A DNA stretch of 18,168 nt from the NCBI GenBank assembly GCA_964492545.1, contig CAZBKO010000039.1, positions 1-18,168 of the forward strand, read 5' to 3'. Every line of letters starts with the position of its first letter. Position 1 is the first letter of the stretch. The translations under genes and the position numbers were made by a program. Origin of the DNA: RGIG1934 sp964492545. Lineage in GTDB: Bacteria > Bacillota > Clostridia > Lachnospirales > Lachnospiraceae. The notes beneath the pieces are model-generated. The model worked only from the letters and a program-made list of their open reading frames with translations, searched no databases and was not told the origin of the DNA. This document shows, piece by piece, positions 1 through 8,707 of this stretch.

Positions 1-17
1 AGGAGGTGCGATCGTAA

Positions 18-611
18 ATGGCAGTTAATATAGTTCCTGTTCTCAAAAGATGTAGATCACTTGACTTAGATCCAGTCTTTTTAGGAATAGATAAGAAATC
101 AAATAGAAAATTAAATAGAGCAAACAAGAAGTTAAGCGAGTATGGTCTTCAGTTAAGAGAAAAGCAGAAAGCTAAGTTTATATACGGAGTACTTGAGAAG
201 CCTTTCAGAAATTACTTTAAAAAAGCTACTAGAATGAAGGGTATGACAGGTGATAACTTAATGGTATTACTTGAACTCAGACTTGACAATGTAGTATATC
301 GTTTAGGTATGGCTAGAACAAGAAAAGAAGCAAGACAGATCGTTGACCATAAGCATGTTTTAGTTAATGGCAAGCAGGTTAACATTCCTTCATACCTTGT
401 TAAAGCTGGTGACGTAATCGAAATCAGAGAAAAGAGCAAATCATCACAGAGATACAAAGATGTTCTTGAAGTAACTGATGGAAGAATGGTTCCAGAGTGG
501 CTTGAAGCAGATCATGAAGCTCTTAAGGGTACAGTTAAAGAGTTACCTGTAAGAGAAAACATAGACGTTCCTGTTAATGAAATGCTTATTGTCGAATTAT
601 ATTCTAAATAG
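18..611 (+). CDS. rpsD: 30S ribosomal protein S4
   Basis: S4 is a primary 16S rRNA binding protein that nucleates assembly of the 30S body; in many bacteria it also represses its own operon. The 197-residue product has the usual family length. After an N-terminal S4/S9-type region rich in Arg and Lys, an S4 RNA-binding domain starts near residue 82 (LELRLDNVVYRLG, then the ARTRKEARQIV helix and the HVLVNGK turn). A perfect AGGAGG at positions 1-6 lies 11 bases before the ATG and supports this start. It is followed by rpoA after 42 bases in the same orientation, as in the classical alpha operon. Identification is secure. Confidence 0.97.
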   Translation: MAVNIVPVLKRCRSLDLDPVFLGIDKKSNRKLNRANKKLSEYGLQLREKQKAKFIYGVLEKPFRNYFKKATRMKGMTGDNLMVLLELRLDNVVYRLGMARTRKEARQIVDHKHVLVNGKQVNIPSYLVKAGDVIEIREKSKSSQRYKDVLEVTDGRMVPEWLEADHEALKGTVKELPVRENIDVPVNEMLIVELYSK

Positions 612-653
612 GCTTAGGCAATTCCTAAAATTGAAAAAAGGAGGGGCTTTATA

Positions 654-1620
654 GTGTTCGATTTTGAAAAACCAAACATTGATATTGTAGAGATATCAGA
701 AGACAAAAAATATGGTAAGTTCGTTGTNNNNNNNNNNACCTCTTGAAAGAGGTTACGGAACAACACTTGGTAACTCATTAAGAAGAATTATGCTTTCTTC
801 ATTACCAGGTGCCGCAGTTAGTCAGGTAAAGATTGATGGTGTTCTTCATGAGTTTAGTTCAATTCCTGGTGTTAAGGAAGATGTAACTGAAATCATTATG
901 AATATAAAGTCTTTAGCAATTAAGAATGACAGCAGTACTAATGAACCTAAGACAGCCTATATTGAGAAGACTGGTGACGGTGTTGTAACAGCTGCAGATA
1001 TTCGCGTAGATGCAGATGTTGAAATCCTTAATCCAGACCTTGTTATTGCAACACTTAATGGTGGAGCTGATAGCAGATTGAATATGGAATTAACCATCAC
1101 TAAAGGTAGAGGATATGTAAGTTCAGACAAGAATAAGAGAGAAGATACACCAATCGGTGTTATTCCAATCGATTCAATCTACACACCAGTAGAGCGTGTT
1201 AACTTATCAATCCAGAATACACGTGTTGGTCAGATTACAGATTTTGATAAATTAACTTTAGAAGTATATACAAATGGAACATTAGCACCAGACGAATCAG
1301 TTAGTTTGGCAGCTAAAGTTCTTAATGAACATCTAAACTTATTCATTAACCTTTCAGAGATTGCTATGAATACAGATGTCATGGTAGAAAAAGAAGTTAA
1401 CGAAAAAGTTAAAGTGTTAGAAATGAACATAGACGAATTAGAGTTATCTGTTCGTTCATACAACTGTTTAAAGAGAGCCGGAATCAATACAGTTGAGGAG
1501 TTAACAAACAGAACTCCTGAAGATATGATGAAGGTAAGAAATCTTGGAAAGAAATCTTTAGAAGAAGTTCTTAACAAGTTGAAAGAATTAGGTTTACAGT
1601 TACAACCTAATGAAGATTAA
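654..1620 (+). CDS. rpoA: DNA-directed RNA polymerase subunit alpha (interrupted by N gap)
   Basis: Alpha dimerises to nucleate RNA polymerase assembly; its C-terminal domain contacts UP elements and activators. The start is GTG 654, with GGAGGGG at 640-646; the N-terminal sequence from there (FDFEKPNIDIVEISEDKKYG) is typical of Firmicute alpha. Ten Ns at 728-737 break the frame: the 5' part reads in the frame of 654, and the rest reads in a different frame from base 738 on. The family's conserved KFVVEPLERGYG needs only one missing Glu codon here, so the real gap is about 3 bases and the protein about 319 residues. The C-terminal domain shows the SVRSYNCLKRAGINTVEEL helix-hairpin-helix region and ends in an acidic tail. 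An internal ATG at 712 is in the downstream frame but is not the true start. Confidence 0.95.
728..737. other. Assembly gap (10 Ns) inside rpoA
   Basis: A run of ten Ns lies inside the most conserved part of the rpoA N-terminal domain. Ten bases would shift the frame, whereas about three (completing a Val codon and supplying the first two bases of a Glu codon, GAA) restore the family's invariant sequence. The run is therefore a fixed-length placeholder and not a measured gap. Confidence 0.95.
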
Positions 1621-1656
1621 TCGGTTAATGTTCATAGTAAAGGAGGCAATAGCATA

Positions 1657-2193
1657 ATGGCAGGATATAGAAAGCTCGGAAGAACTGCTAGTCAAAGAAA
1701 AGCGTTAATCAGAGGCCAGGTAACAACATTACTCCAGAATGGTAAGATTGTTACTACAGAGACTAGAGCGAAAGAAATTCGCAAGGTTGCTGAAGGATTA
1801 ATTGCTATGGCAGTTAGAGAAAAAGATAATTTTGAAGAAGTTACAGTTAAAGCTAAAGTAGCTCGTAAAGATAAAGACGGAAAGAGAGTTAAGGAAGTTG
1901 TAGATGGTAAGAAAGTTACAGTTTACGATGAAATTGACAAGACAATCAAGAAGGATAAGCCTTCACGTCTTCATGCTAGAAGAGAAATGCTCAAAGTTCT
2001 TTACACTGTAAAGGAAGTTCCTACAACAGCAGCTGGTAAGAAGAAAGCTACTAAGGAAATCGACTTATCTCAGAAATTATTCGAAGAAATCGCTCCTAAA
2101 TATGCTGATCGTAACGGTGGATACACAAGAATCGTTAAGATCGGACAGAGAAAAGGCGATGCAGCTATGGAAGTATTACTTGAGTTAGTATAA
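1657..2193 (+). CDS. rplQ: 50S ribosomal protein L17, long form
   Basis: L17 is a 50S subunit protein located near the peptide exit tunnel. The N-terminus (AGYRKLGRTASQRKALIRGQVTTLL) and the C-terminal RNGGYTRIVKIGQRKGDAAMEVLLEL block are diagnostic. The product has 178 residues, compared with roughly 115-130 in most bacteria. The extra length is a Lys-rich segment at about residues 65-145 between the two conserved halves, seen also in other Lachnospiraceae as far as I recall. GGAGG at 1642-1646 precedes ATG 1657. It is the last gene of the ribosomal operon here and is followed by an intrinsic terminator. Confidence 0.96.
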   Translation: MAGYRKLGRTASQRKALIRGQVTTLLQNGKIVTTETRAKEIRKVAEGLIAMAVREKDNFEEVTVKAKVARKDKDGKRVKEVVDGKKVTVYDEIDKTIKKDKPSRLHARREMLKVLYTVKEVPTTAAGKKKATKEIDLSQKLFEEIAPKYADRNGGYTRIVKIGQRKGDAAMEVLLELV

Positions 2194-2205
2194 TAATAGC
2201 ATATC

Positions 2206-2244
2206 AGAACCATGTGTCAGCAATGATACATGGTTCTTTCTTTT
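2206..2244 (+). terminator. Intrinsic terminator after rplQ
   Basis: A perfect 10-bp stem pairs 2206-2215 (AGAACCATGT) with 2228-2237 (ACATGGTTCT) around a 12-base loop, followed by a T-rich stretch (TTCTTTT). It starts 13 bases after the rplQ stop and closes the rpsD-rpoA-rplQ transcription unit. Confidence 0.88.
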
Positions 2245-2268
2245 ACATGATTCTTTCTTATAAAAGCC

Positions 2269-2297
2269 TTTACTAATATTTACAAAAAAGGTATTAT
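2269..2297 (+). promoter_or_regulatory. Candidate sigma-A promoter for prfC operon
   Basis: TTTACT (2269-2274) and TATTAT (2292-2297) are separated by 17 bases, matching the -35 and -10 consensus at 4/6 and 5/6 positions. It lies between the rplQ terminator and prfC, giving a leader of about 35-40 bases. The assignment is by pattern only. Confidence 0.5.
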
Positions 2298-2340
2298 ATT
2301 GTATGGAAAAATATTAATTTGAATTTAGGAGGACACTAAG

Positions 2341-3930
2341 GTGCCAGATTATACAAGTGAAATACAAAAGAGACGAACATTTGCAATTATATCTCATCCC
2401 GATGCAGGTAAGACAACACTTACAGAGAAGTTTTTGTTATATGGAGGAGCAATTAATTTAGCAGGTTCCGTAAAAGGTAAAAAAACAGCAAAACATGCAG
2501 TATCCGACTGGATGGAAATAGAGAAGGAGAGAGGTATATCTGTAACATCTTCAGTACTACAGTTCAACTATGATGGATTCTGTATAAATATTCTGGATAC
2601 ACCAGGTCATCAGGACTTCTCTGAAGACACTTACAGAACACTGATGGCTGCTGACTCAGCAGTTATGGTTATTGATGCCTCTAAGGGTGTTGAGAAGCAG
2701 ACAATTAAGCTATTTAAGGTCTGCGTTATGAGACACATACCAATATTTACATTTATCAATAAAATGGATAGAGAAGCTAATGATCCATTTGAATTATTGG
2801 ACGATATTGAAAATGTACTTGGAATAAAAACCTGCCCAATTAACTGGCCTATTGGATCAGGAAAAGAATTCAAGGGCGTATTTGAGAGAAAAGAAAATGT
2901 AGTATCAACATTTACTGCGGCAATGAATGGACAAAAGGAAGTAGATGAGAGAAAGCTTGCTGCAGACAGCGAAGAGCTTCTCGCAGAAATAGGACAGGAA
3001 AAGTTCGATAAGCTGCAGGAAGATATTGAGTTACTTGATGGAGCAAGTGCAGAATTTGATTTGAACGAGGTACAGGCAGGAGACCTGTCGCCGGTATTCT
3101 TCGGTTCAGCACTTACCAACTTTGGTGTAGAGACATTTTTAAGACATTTCCTTGATATGACAACATCACCATTGTCAAGAATGTCAAGCAAGGGCGAAAT
3201 TAATCCATTTAAGGAAGACTTTTCTGCATTTGTATTCAAAATCCAGGCAAATATGAACAAAGCTCACAGAGATAGAATTGCATTTATGAGAATCTGTTCA
3301 GGAAAATTCACAGCAGGCATGGATGTTAATCATGTTCAGGGAGGACGTAAGGTTAAGCTTTCACAGCCACAGCAGATGATGGCACAGGAAAGACACATTG
3401 TTGAGGAGGCTTATGCCGGCGATATTATCGGTGTATTTGACCCAGGCATTTTCTCCATTGGTGATACACTATGCTCATCAAATGAGAAATTTGAGTTTGA
3501 GGGAATACCGACCTTCGCACCTGAACATTTTGCGAGAGTAAGACAGATTGATACAATGAAGAGAAAGCAGTTCGTAAAGGGTGTCAATCAGATAGCGCAG
3601 GAAGGCGCAATTCAGATATTCCAGGAATTTAATTCAGGAATGGAGGAAATAATAGTAGGAGTAGTAGGTGTGCTTCAGTTTGATGTTCTCAAATACAGAC
3701 TTGAGAATGAATACAATGTTGAAATTAGATTAGAGCCACTTCCATATGAGCATATAAGATGGATAGAGAGCAAGGATATAGATGTTAACAGGATAATTGG
3801 TACATCCGATATGAAGAAGATTAAGGATTTAAGAGACAATCCATTGCTAATCTTTGTAAATAGCTGGAGTGTCAATATGGTTATAGACAAGAATCCGGGA
3901 TTAGTATTATCAGAATTTGGCAGAAACTAA
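2341..3930 (+). CDS. prfC: Peptide chain release factor 3 (RF3)
   Basis: RF3 is a translational GTPase that recycles RF1/RF2 from the ribosome after peptide release. The 529-residue product matches the family length. GTPase motifs are visible: G1 HPDAGKTT at residues 19-26, the G2 region around KERGISVTSS, G3 DTPGHQDF from 86, and G4 NKMD at 140-143. The insertion and domain layout (FKGVFERKENV, and the C-terminal EGAIQIFQEF and VGVVGVLQFDVLKYRLENEY) distinguish RF3 from EF-G. The start is GTG 2341 with AGGAGG at 2328-2333. The stop codon directly abuts the ribosome binding site of the next gene, so prfC and the ABC exporter are probably cotranscribed and translationally coupled. Confidence 0.95.
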   Translation: MPDYTSEIQKRRTFAIISHPDAGKTTLTEKFLLYGGAINLAGSVKGKKTAKHAVSDWMEIEKERGISVTSSVLQFNYDGFCINILDTPGHQDFSEDTYRTLMAADSAVMVIDASKGVEKQTIKLFKVCVMRHIPIFTFINKMDREANDPFELLDDIENVLGIKTCPINWPIGSGKEFKGVFERKENVVSTFTAAMNGQKEVDERKLAADSEELLAEIGQEKFDKLQEDIELLDGASAEFDLNEVQAGDLSPVFFGSALTNFGVETFLRHFLDMTTSPLSRMSSKGEINPFKEDFSAFVFKIQANMNKAHRDRIAFMRICSGKFTAGMDVNHVQGGRKVKLSQPQQMMAQERHIVEEAYAGDIIGVFDPGIFSIGDTLCSSNEKFEFEGIPTFAPEHFARVRQIDTMKRKQFVKGVNQIAQEGAIQIFQEFNSGMEEIIVGVVGVLQFDVLKYRLENEYNVEIRLEPLPYEHIRWIESKDIDVNRIIGTSDMKKIKDLRDNPLLIFVNSWSVNMVIDKNPGLVLSEFGRN

Positions 3931-3940
3931 GGAGTCATTA

Positions 3941-5662
3941 ATGAAAAGTTTGTTTAGATATTTGGGAAGCTATAAGAAAGAAAGCATATTAGGACCATTG
4001 TTCAAGCTTTTGGAAGCCTCATTTGAACTTCTTGTACCACTGATTATGGCTGACATAATAGACGTAGGTATTAAGAATGGCGATAGAAGCTACATTATCG
4101 AGAGATGTATTATTATGGTATTCTTGGGTATTATAGGTCTGGCATGCTCAATTACCGCACAGTATTTCTCTGCGAAGGCGGCGGTGGGCTTTGCTACCAA
4201 ACTTAGACACTCATTATTTGCACATATTCAGGGGTTATCCTATTCAGAAATAGACACAATTGGTACATCTACAATGATCACAAGGATGACCAGTGACATT
4301 AACCAGCTGCAGTCAGGTGTGAATCTGGTGCTCAGACTATTTCTGCGCTCACCATTTATTGTATTTGGTGCAATGATAATGGCATTTAAGATTAATATAA
4401 AGGCTGCACTTATATTTGTTGTAACAATTCCATTGCTTTCCATAGTAGTATTTGGAATAATGCTTATTACGATTCCAATGTATAAAAAGGTTCAGGGAAG
4501 CCTTGACAGGGTCCTTGGAATTACAAGGGAAAATCTTACCGGAGCCAGAGTTATCAGGGCATTTAACAAAGAAAAATCGGAAATAGACAATTTCAACAGC
4601 AGCACAGTACAGCTTGCAAATATACAGATGAAGGTTGGTAAGATATCAGCTCTTATGAATCCAATGACTTATGTGATAATTAATCTTGCAACGGCAGCTC
4701 TTATTTGGTCAGGTGCGATTAAGGTTGACACAGGCGTTCTTGGAACAGGTGACGTTGTTGCTCTTGTAAACTATATGTCTCAAATTCTTGTAGAGCTTAT
4801 TAAGCTGGCAAATCTCATAATTACTGTAACCAAGGCATTTGCAAGTGCAGGAAGAATTCAGTCAATATTCGAGCTTAAGTCTACTATGGAATTTCCTAAG
4901 AATGCACCGAAAGTAAAAGAAACAGATGAGGCTGTAAGATTCGAGAATGTAGCACTAAAATACGCAGGTGGTGGTGAAAACGCCATTAGTGGAATCAATC
5001 TTTCAGTTAAAAAAGGACAGACAATAGGAATAATCGGCGGCACAGGTTCAGGAAAATCTTCACTTGTGAATCTAATTCCAAGATTCTATGATGCAACTGA
5101 AGGAACTGTGTATGTTGATGGAGTAAATGTCAGAGAGTATCCGATGGAGATACTGCGAGACAAAATAGGCGTTGTAATGCAGAAAGCCGTACTGTTTAAG
5201 GGTACGATTGAAGAAAACCTCAAATGGGGCAAAAACAATGCCACAGACCAGGATTTATTGAAGGCTGCAAGGATTTCGCAGTCAGAAGAATTTATAGATA
5301 AGAAGGACGAGAAGTTTCAGTCATACGTTGCGCAGGGAGGAAAGAATCTATCAGGTGGACAGAGACAGAGACTTACAATTGCAAGAGCAGTTATTAAGGA
5401 ACCAGATATATTAATACTTGATGACAGTGCTTCAGCACTTGATTTTGCAACGGATGCCAAGCTTAGAAAGGCAATTCGTGAGATAAAAGACGACATTACA
5501 ACATTTATTGTATCTCAGAGAGCAGCTTCTATTCAATATGCAGACCAGATAGTGGTGTTAGACGATGGAATGGTTGCAGGAATAGGAAGTCACGATGAGC
5601 TTATCAAAAACTGCGAGGTATATCAGGAAATCTATTATTCGCAGTTTAAGAAAGAAGAATAG
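3941..5662 (+). CDS. ABC exporter half-transporter, degenerate NBD subunit (MdlA/BmrC/TM287-like)
   Basis: This is a type IV ABC exporter half-molecule: an N-terminal membrane domain of about six helices (residues ~15-315) followed by an ATPase domain. Walker A is GGTGSGKSS at 366-374 and the signature LSGGQ is at 470-474. The residue after the Walker B Asp, normally the catalytic Glu, is Asp 495 (LILDDSASALD), and the switch His is Gln 526 (VSQRAAS). These substitutions mark the inactive-site partner of heterodimeric exporters such as TM287/288 or BmrCD. ATG 3941 is preferred over an upstream TTG at 3917, because AAGGAG at 3929-3934 sits 6 bases before the ATG and overlaps the prfC stop. Such exporters move lipids, peptides or drugs; the substrate cannot be read from sequence. 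Confidence 0.93.
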   Translation: MKSLFRYLGSYKKESILGPLFKLLEASFELLVPLIMADIIDVGIKNGDRSYIIERCIIMVFLGIIGLACSITAQYFSAKAAVGFATKLRHSLFAHIQGLSYSEIDTIGTSTMITRMTSDINQLQSGVNLVLRLFLRSPFIVFGAMIMAFKINIKAALIFVVTIPLLSIVVFGIMLITIPMYKKVQGSLDRVLGITRENLTGARVIRAFNKEKSEIDNFNSSTVQLANIQMKVGKISALMNPMTYVIINLATAALIWSGAIKVDTGVLGTGDVVALVNYMSQILVELIKLANLIITVTKAFASAGRIQSIFELKSTMEFPKNAPKVKETDEAVRFENVALKYAGGGENAISGINLSVKKGQTIGIIGGTGSGKSSLVNLIPRFYDATEGTVYVDGVNVREYPMEILRDKIGVVMQKAVLFKGTIEENLKWGKNNATDQDLLKAARISQSEEFIDKKDEKFQSYVAQGGKNLSGGQRQRLTIARAVIKEPDILILDDSASALDFATDAKLRKAIREIKDDITTFIVSQRAASIQYADQIVVLDDGMVAGIGSHDELIKNCEVYQEIYYSQFKKEE

Positions 5663-5673
5663 GTGGTGGAAAA

Positions 5674-7410
5674 ATGAGTCAGAAGAGTATATTATTTAAA
5701 GTATTAAAATATATTAAGAAATACAAGTTGTTTATGATTCTCTCAATTATTTCAGCCACAGTGACAGTTGTGTCAACATTGTATTTTCCAATACTGACAG
5801 GTGATGCAATCGACCTGATAATAGGCAAAGGAAATGTTGATTTTAACGGACTCAAAGAAATAATTATTAAGATGGCAATAGTTATTGCAATAACAGCAGT
5901 TTCACAGTGGATAATGAACGTAAGCAATAACAAAATGGCCTATGGAATTGTAAAGGATATACGAGACAGAGCTTTTGACAGAATACAGAAGCTTCCACTT
6001 AAATATGTGGACAGCAATCCATATGGTGACGTCGTGAGCAGGGTAATTGCAGACGTTGACCAGTTCTCAGATGGATTACTTATGGGGTTCACACAGCTTT
6101 TTACAGGTGTCATAACAATTGTTGGAACACTTATATTTATGTTTACCATAGATGTTAAGATAACACTGGTGGTTGTTGTGATAACACCGGTTTCGCTTGT
6201 TGTTGCAAGCTTTATTGCCAAGAGAACCTACTCAATGTTCAAGCTTCAGTCACAGACAAGAGGTGAACAGACAGCACTTATTGAAGAAATGATTGGAAAC
6301 GAAAAGATTGTACAGGCATTTGGTCACGAGGACGAGGCACTTGAACAATTCGACGAGATTAACGACAGACTTGAAAAATGCTCACTTAAGGCCATTTTCT
6401 TTTCATCACTTACAAATCCCACAACAAGATTTATTAATGGGCTTGTATACACAGGAGTTGGTTTGACAGGAGCAATTTCGGCCATAACAAATGGTATTTC
6501 AGTTGGTCAGCTCACATGCTTTTTAAGCTACGCTAATCAATACACAAAGCCATTTAATGAAATATCAGGAGTAATTACCGAGCTTCAAAATGCTTTGGCC
6601 TGTGCAGGCAGAGTATTTGAACTTATAGAGGAGGAACCACAGGTTCCGGACGACGAAGATGCTGTGGTACTCACGGATGCGGATGGAAGTGTGGAGCTTA
6701 AGCATGTGTATTTTTCATATGTTAAGGACAAAAAACTTATAGAAGATTTTAATCTTAAGGTAAAGCCGGGACAAAGAGTCGCGATAGTTGGACCAACAGG
6801 ATGTGGAAAGACAACACTTATTAATCTTCTTATGAGATTTTATGATGTAACGGACGGATGTATAGAGATTAATGGTCATGATATCCGTCATGTTACAAGG
6901 GACAGCCTTAGAAAGAGCTTTGGAATGGTGTTGCAGGAAACCTGGCTGAAGGCAGGAAGTATCAGGGAAAACATTTCCATGGGTAAGCCGGAAGCAACAG
7001 ATGAAGAAATTATTCAGGCAGCTAAAGCAGCCCATGCCCATGGCTTCATAAAGAGATTAAGTAATGGTTATGATACTGTAATAGGTGAGGATGGGGGAAG
7101 CCTGAGTCAGGGACAGAAACAGCTTCTGTGCATTGCAAGAATTATGCTGTCTCTGCCGCCAATGCTTATTCTTGATGAAGCGACCTCATCCATTGATACA
7201 AGAACAGAAATAAAGATACAAAAGGCATTTGCAGCGATGATGAAGGGAAGAACAAGTTTTATTGTTGCTCATCGCTTGTCTACGATACAGGAATCTGATA
7301 TAATTCTTGTTATGAAGGATGGAAATGTTATCGAGCAGGGTAACCACGAAGAATTGTTAGCACAGGGTGGTTTCTATTGTAATCTATATAACAGTCAGTT
7401 TTCAAAATAA
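5674..7410 (+). CDS. ABC exporter half-transporter, catalytic subunit (MdlB/BmrD/TM288-like)
   Basis: Second half of the heterodimeric exporter, 578 residues, with about six membrane helices (residues ~15-320) and a C-terminal ATPase domain. Walker A is GPTGCGKTT at 373-381. Walker B carries the normal catalytic Glu 502 (LILDEATSSID), and the switch His is present at 533 (IVAHRLST). The signature is LSQGQ (477-481) instead of LSGGQ. That is complementary to the partner: this subunit supplies the active Walker A/B, while the preceding gene supplies the intact signature. It starts 11 bases after the first gene with a GGTGG-type ribosome binding site, so the two are cotranslated. Heterodimer function is inferred from known family members. 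Confidence 0.93.
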   Translation: MSQKSILFKVLKYIKKYKLFMILSIISATVTVVSTLYFPILTGDAIDLIIGKGNVDFNGLKEIIIKMAIVIAITAVSQWIMNVSNNKMAYGIVKDIRDRAFDRIQKLPLKYVDSNPYGDVVSRVIADVDQFSDGLLMGFTQLFTGVITIVGTLIFMFTIDVKITLVVVVITPVSLVVASFIAKRTYSMFKLQSQTRGEQTALIEEMIGNEKIVQAFGHEDEALEQFDEINDRLEKCSLKAIFFSSLTNPTTRFINGLVYTGVGLTGAISAITNGISVGQLTCFLSYANQYTKPFNEISGVITELQNALACAGRVFELIEEEPQVPDDEDAVVLTDADGSVELKHVYFSYVKDKKLIEDFNLKVKPGQRVAIVGPTGCGKTTLINLLMRFYDVTDGCIEINGHDIRHVTRDSLRKSFGMVLQETWLKAGSIRENISMGKPEATDEEIIQAAKAAHAHGFIKRLSNGYDTVIGEDGGSLSQGQKQLLCIARIMLSLPPMLILDEATSSIDTRTEIKIQKAFAAMMKGRTSFIVAHRLSTIQESDIILVMKDGNVIEQGNHEELLAQGGFYCNLYNSQFSK

Positions 7411-7428
7411 CTGTGGGAGGTGAAGTGT

Positions 7429-8094
7429 ATGTACAATGATGAGGAAAAGATTAAGTACGTTGATTTAAGCGGTGATGAACCAATTGAATTATCAACGTCA
7501 AAGAATACACAAAAGAAGAGCAGCAATAACGTAAAGTACAAAAAGCAATCTATCAGACCGGGACGAAGAAATTTTTTGGGAACAATTTTAATTGTGCTTA
7601 TCGTAATTTATTTTGGATATACGTATGTGTGGCCAATGATTGTTCCAACGAAGATAAAGATGGACAACAATTTACAATTTACCAAGGAAATGATGGCCGA
7701 GGAATTTGATACAACAGTTGAGGAACAGAAGGATGGTGCAAAAGCTGTACCTCACGGAGGACTGGATGTAAAGGTTTTCAAATGTAAGGACATATACGTG
7801 ATGGAGAGCTATATAGGCAATGTGGTCGGATATTATTGGACGGATGAGGATTATACACTTTTTGGCATAGATATGGGAAAAACTCGAGATGCCATAGAGA
7901 AGAAGCTTCAAAAATCATATATTTATGATTACTATTATGAAGATAGTTCGAGAGAAGATTATACAGACCTATATTATTATGATGATGTGAATAAGACATG
8001 CCTTGTTCTTACAATTGCGCCGGGTGGCAAGGTTTCAGGAATGGGATACTACAAGAGTGCATTTGGTATTGTTAATGGATTGACCCAGAAATAG
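7429..8094 (+). CDS. Single-pass membrane protein of unknown function
   Basis: The product has 221 residues and belongs to no family I recognise with confidence. The cytoplasmic N-terminus (~1-44) is polar and ends in basic KKQSIRPGRRN; one membrane helix follows at about residues 46-68 (LGTILIVLIVIYFGYTYVW); the rest (~150 residues) would be extracytoplasmic. The pattern DYTLFGIDMGKTRDAIEKKL near the middle and a Tyr/Asp-rich segment (YIYDYYYEDS, DLYYYDD) are notable. The first resembles short repeats in CAP-associated or cell-wall proteins, but too weakly for a call. ATG 7429 is chosen over GTG 7420, since GGGAGG at 7415-7420 gives 8-base spacing. It follows the exporter by 18 bases and is the last gene before a terminator, so it is cotranscribed with the exporter. 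Confidence 0.75.
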   Translation: MYNDEEKIKYVDLSGDEPIELSTSKNTQKKSSNNVKYKKQSIRPGRRNFLGTILIVLIVIYFGYTYVWPMIVPTKIKMDNNLQFTKEMMAEEFDTTVEEQKDGAKAVPHGGLDVKVFKCKDIYVMESYIGNVVGYYWTDEDYTLFGIDMGKTRDAIEKKLQKSYIYDYYYEDSSREDYTDLYYYDDVNKTCLVLTIAPGGKVSGMGYYKSAFGIVNGLTQK

Positions 8095-8114
8095 TACCTG
8101 TGAAGCTTACATAG

Positions 8115-8159
8115 ATCGGGTAGACAGGAGATGAATACATTTTCTGTCAATCCGATTTT
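8115..8159 (+). terminator. Intrinsic terminator after the exporter operon
   Basis: Positions 8115-8127 (ATCGGGTAGACAG) pair with 8144-8156 (CTGTCAATCCGAT), giving 12 of 13 pairs including one G-U, around a 16-base loop and followed by TTTT within 8156-8159. It lies 20 bases after the membrane protein stop codon. Confidence 0.85.
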
Positions 8160-8197
8160 GTATATTATGAGAGTAAAAGCAACAATCGGAGGTACAT

Positions 8198-8674
8198 ATG
8201 AAGCTGGCAGATAAAAAGAATAAAAAAGAAATAATGAAATTGTACAGAAGCTGTATAGGAAAAAATGGATGCACATGGTCAATGGAATATCCAAATGAGG
8301 AGATTTTTGACATGGATGTGCGAAAGGGAAATCTGTTATGTATTACCAATGATGATGACGAAATTATCGGAGTAGTGTCCATTGATGAAGACCCTGAGGT
8401 GGAGAACCTAAGAATGTGGAATAGTTCTTTTTCATATGCAGCAGAGCTTGCGAGAGTTGCAGTAAGAGAAGATTACAGAAATAAAGGTGTTGCCACGAAA
8501 ATGATTTCACAGGTACTCGATGAACTTAGGCTAAGAGGCTGTGATGGTGTCCATCTTCTTGTGTGCAAAGAAAATCATACGGCAATGAGATGTTATCAGA
8601 AGCTTGGATTCAAAAACGTTGGAGAAACAGATATTCTTCATGACAATTGGTGGTGTTATGAGAGGGAATTATAG
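8198..8674 (+). CDS. GNAT family N-acetyltransferase
   Basis: The 158-residue product has the acetyl-CoA-dependent N-acetyltransferase fold. Motif A is visible at about residues 85-108: a beta strand (AELARVAVRE) followed by the pyrophosphate-binding turn RNKGVA and helix. Motif B follows as HLLVCKENHTAMRCYQKLGFKNVGE, the usual end of a GNAT domain. GGAGG at 8189-8193 precedes ATG 8198. The acceptor substrate (small molecule, protein N-terminus or antibiotic) cannot be inferred. It starts a new unit after the terminator; the next gene follows at 33 bases in the same direction. Confidence 0.88.
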   Translation: MKLADKKNKKEIMKLYRSCIGKNGCTWSMEYPNEEIFDMDVRKGNLLCITNDDDEIIGVVSIDEDPEVENLRMWNSSFSYAAELARVAVREDYRNKGVATKMISQVLDELRLRGCDGVHLLVCKENHTAMRCYQKLGFKNVGETDILHDNWWCYEREL

Positions 8675-8707
8675 ATGCCTGTTAATAATTAAGAAGAGGA
8701 GGAACTC

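Noticed and set aside
712..1620. rpoA starting at ATG 712
   Set aside because: This ATG is out of frame with the conserved N-terminus beginning at GTG 654 and is open only because of the N run.
2631..3260. Long antisense open frame (209 codons) opposite prfC
   Set aside because: It lies entirely antisense to the well-conserved RF3 gene, has Ser/Leu-rich low-complexity translation with no recognisable domain, and no ribosome binding site.
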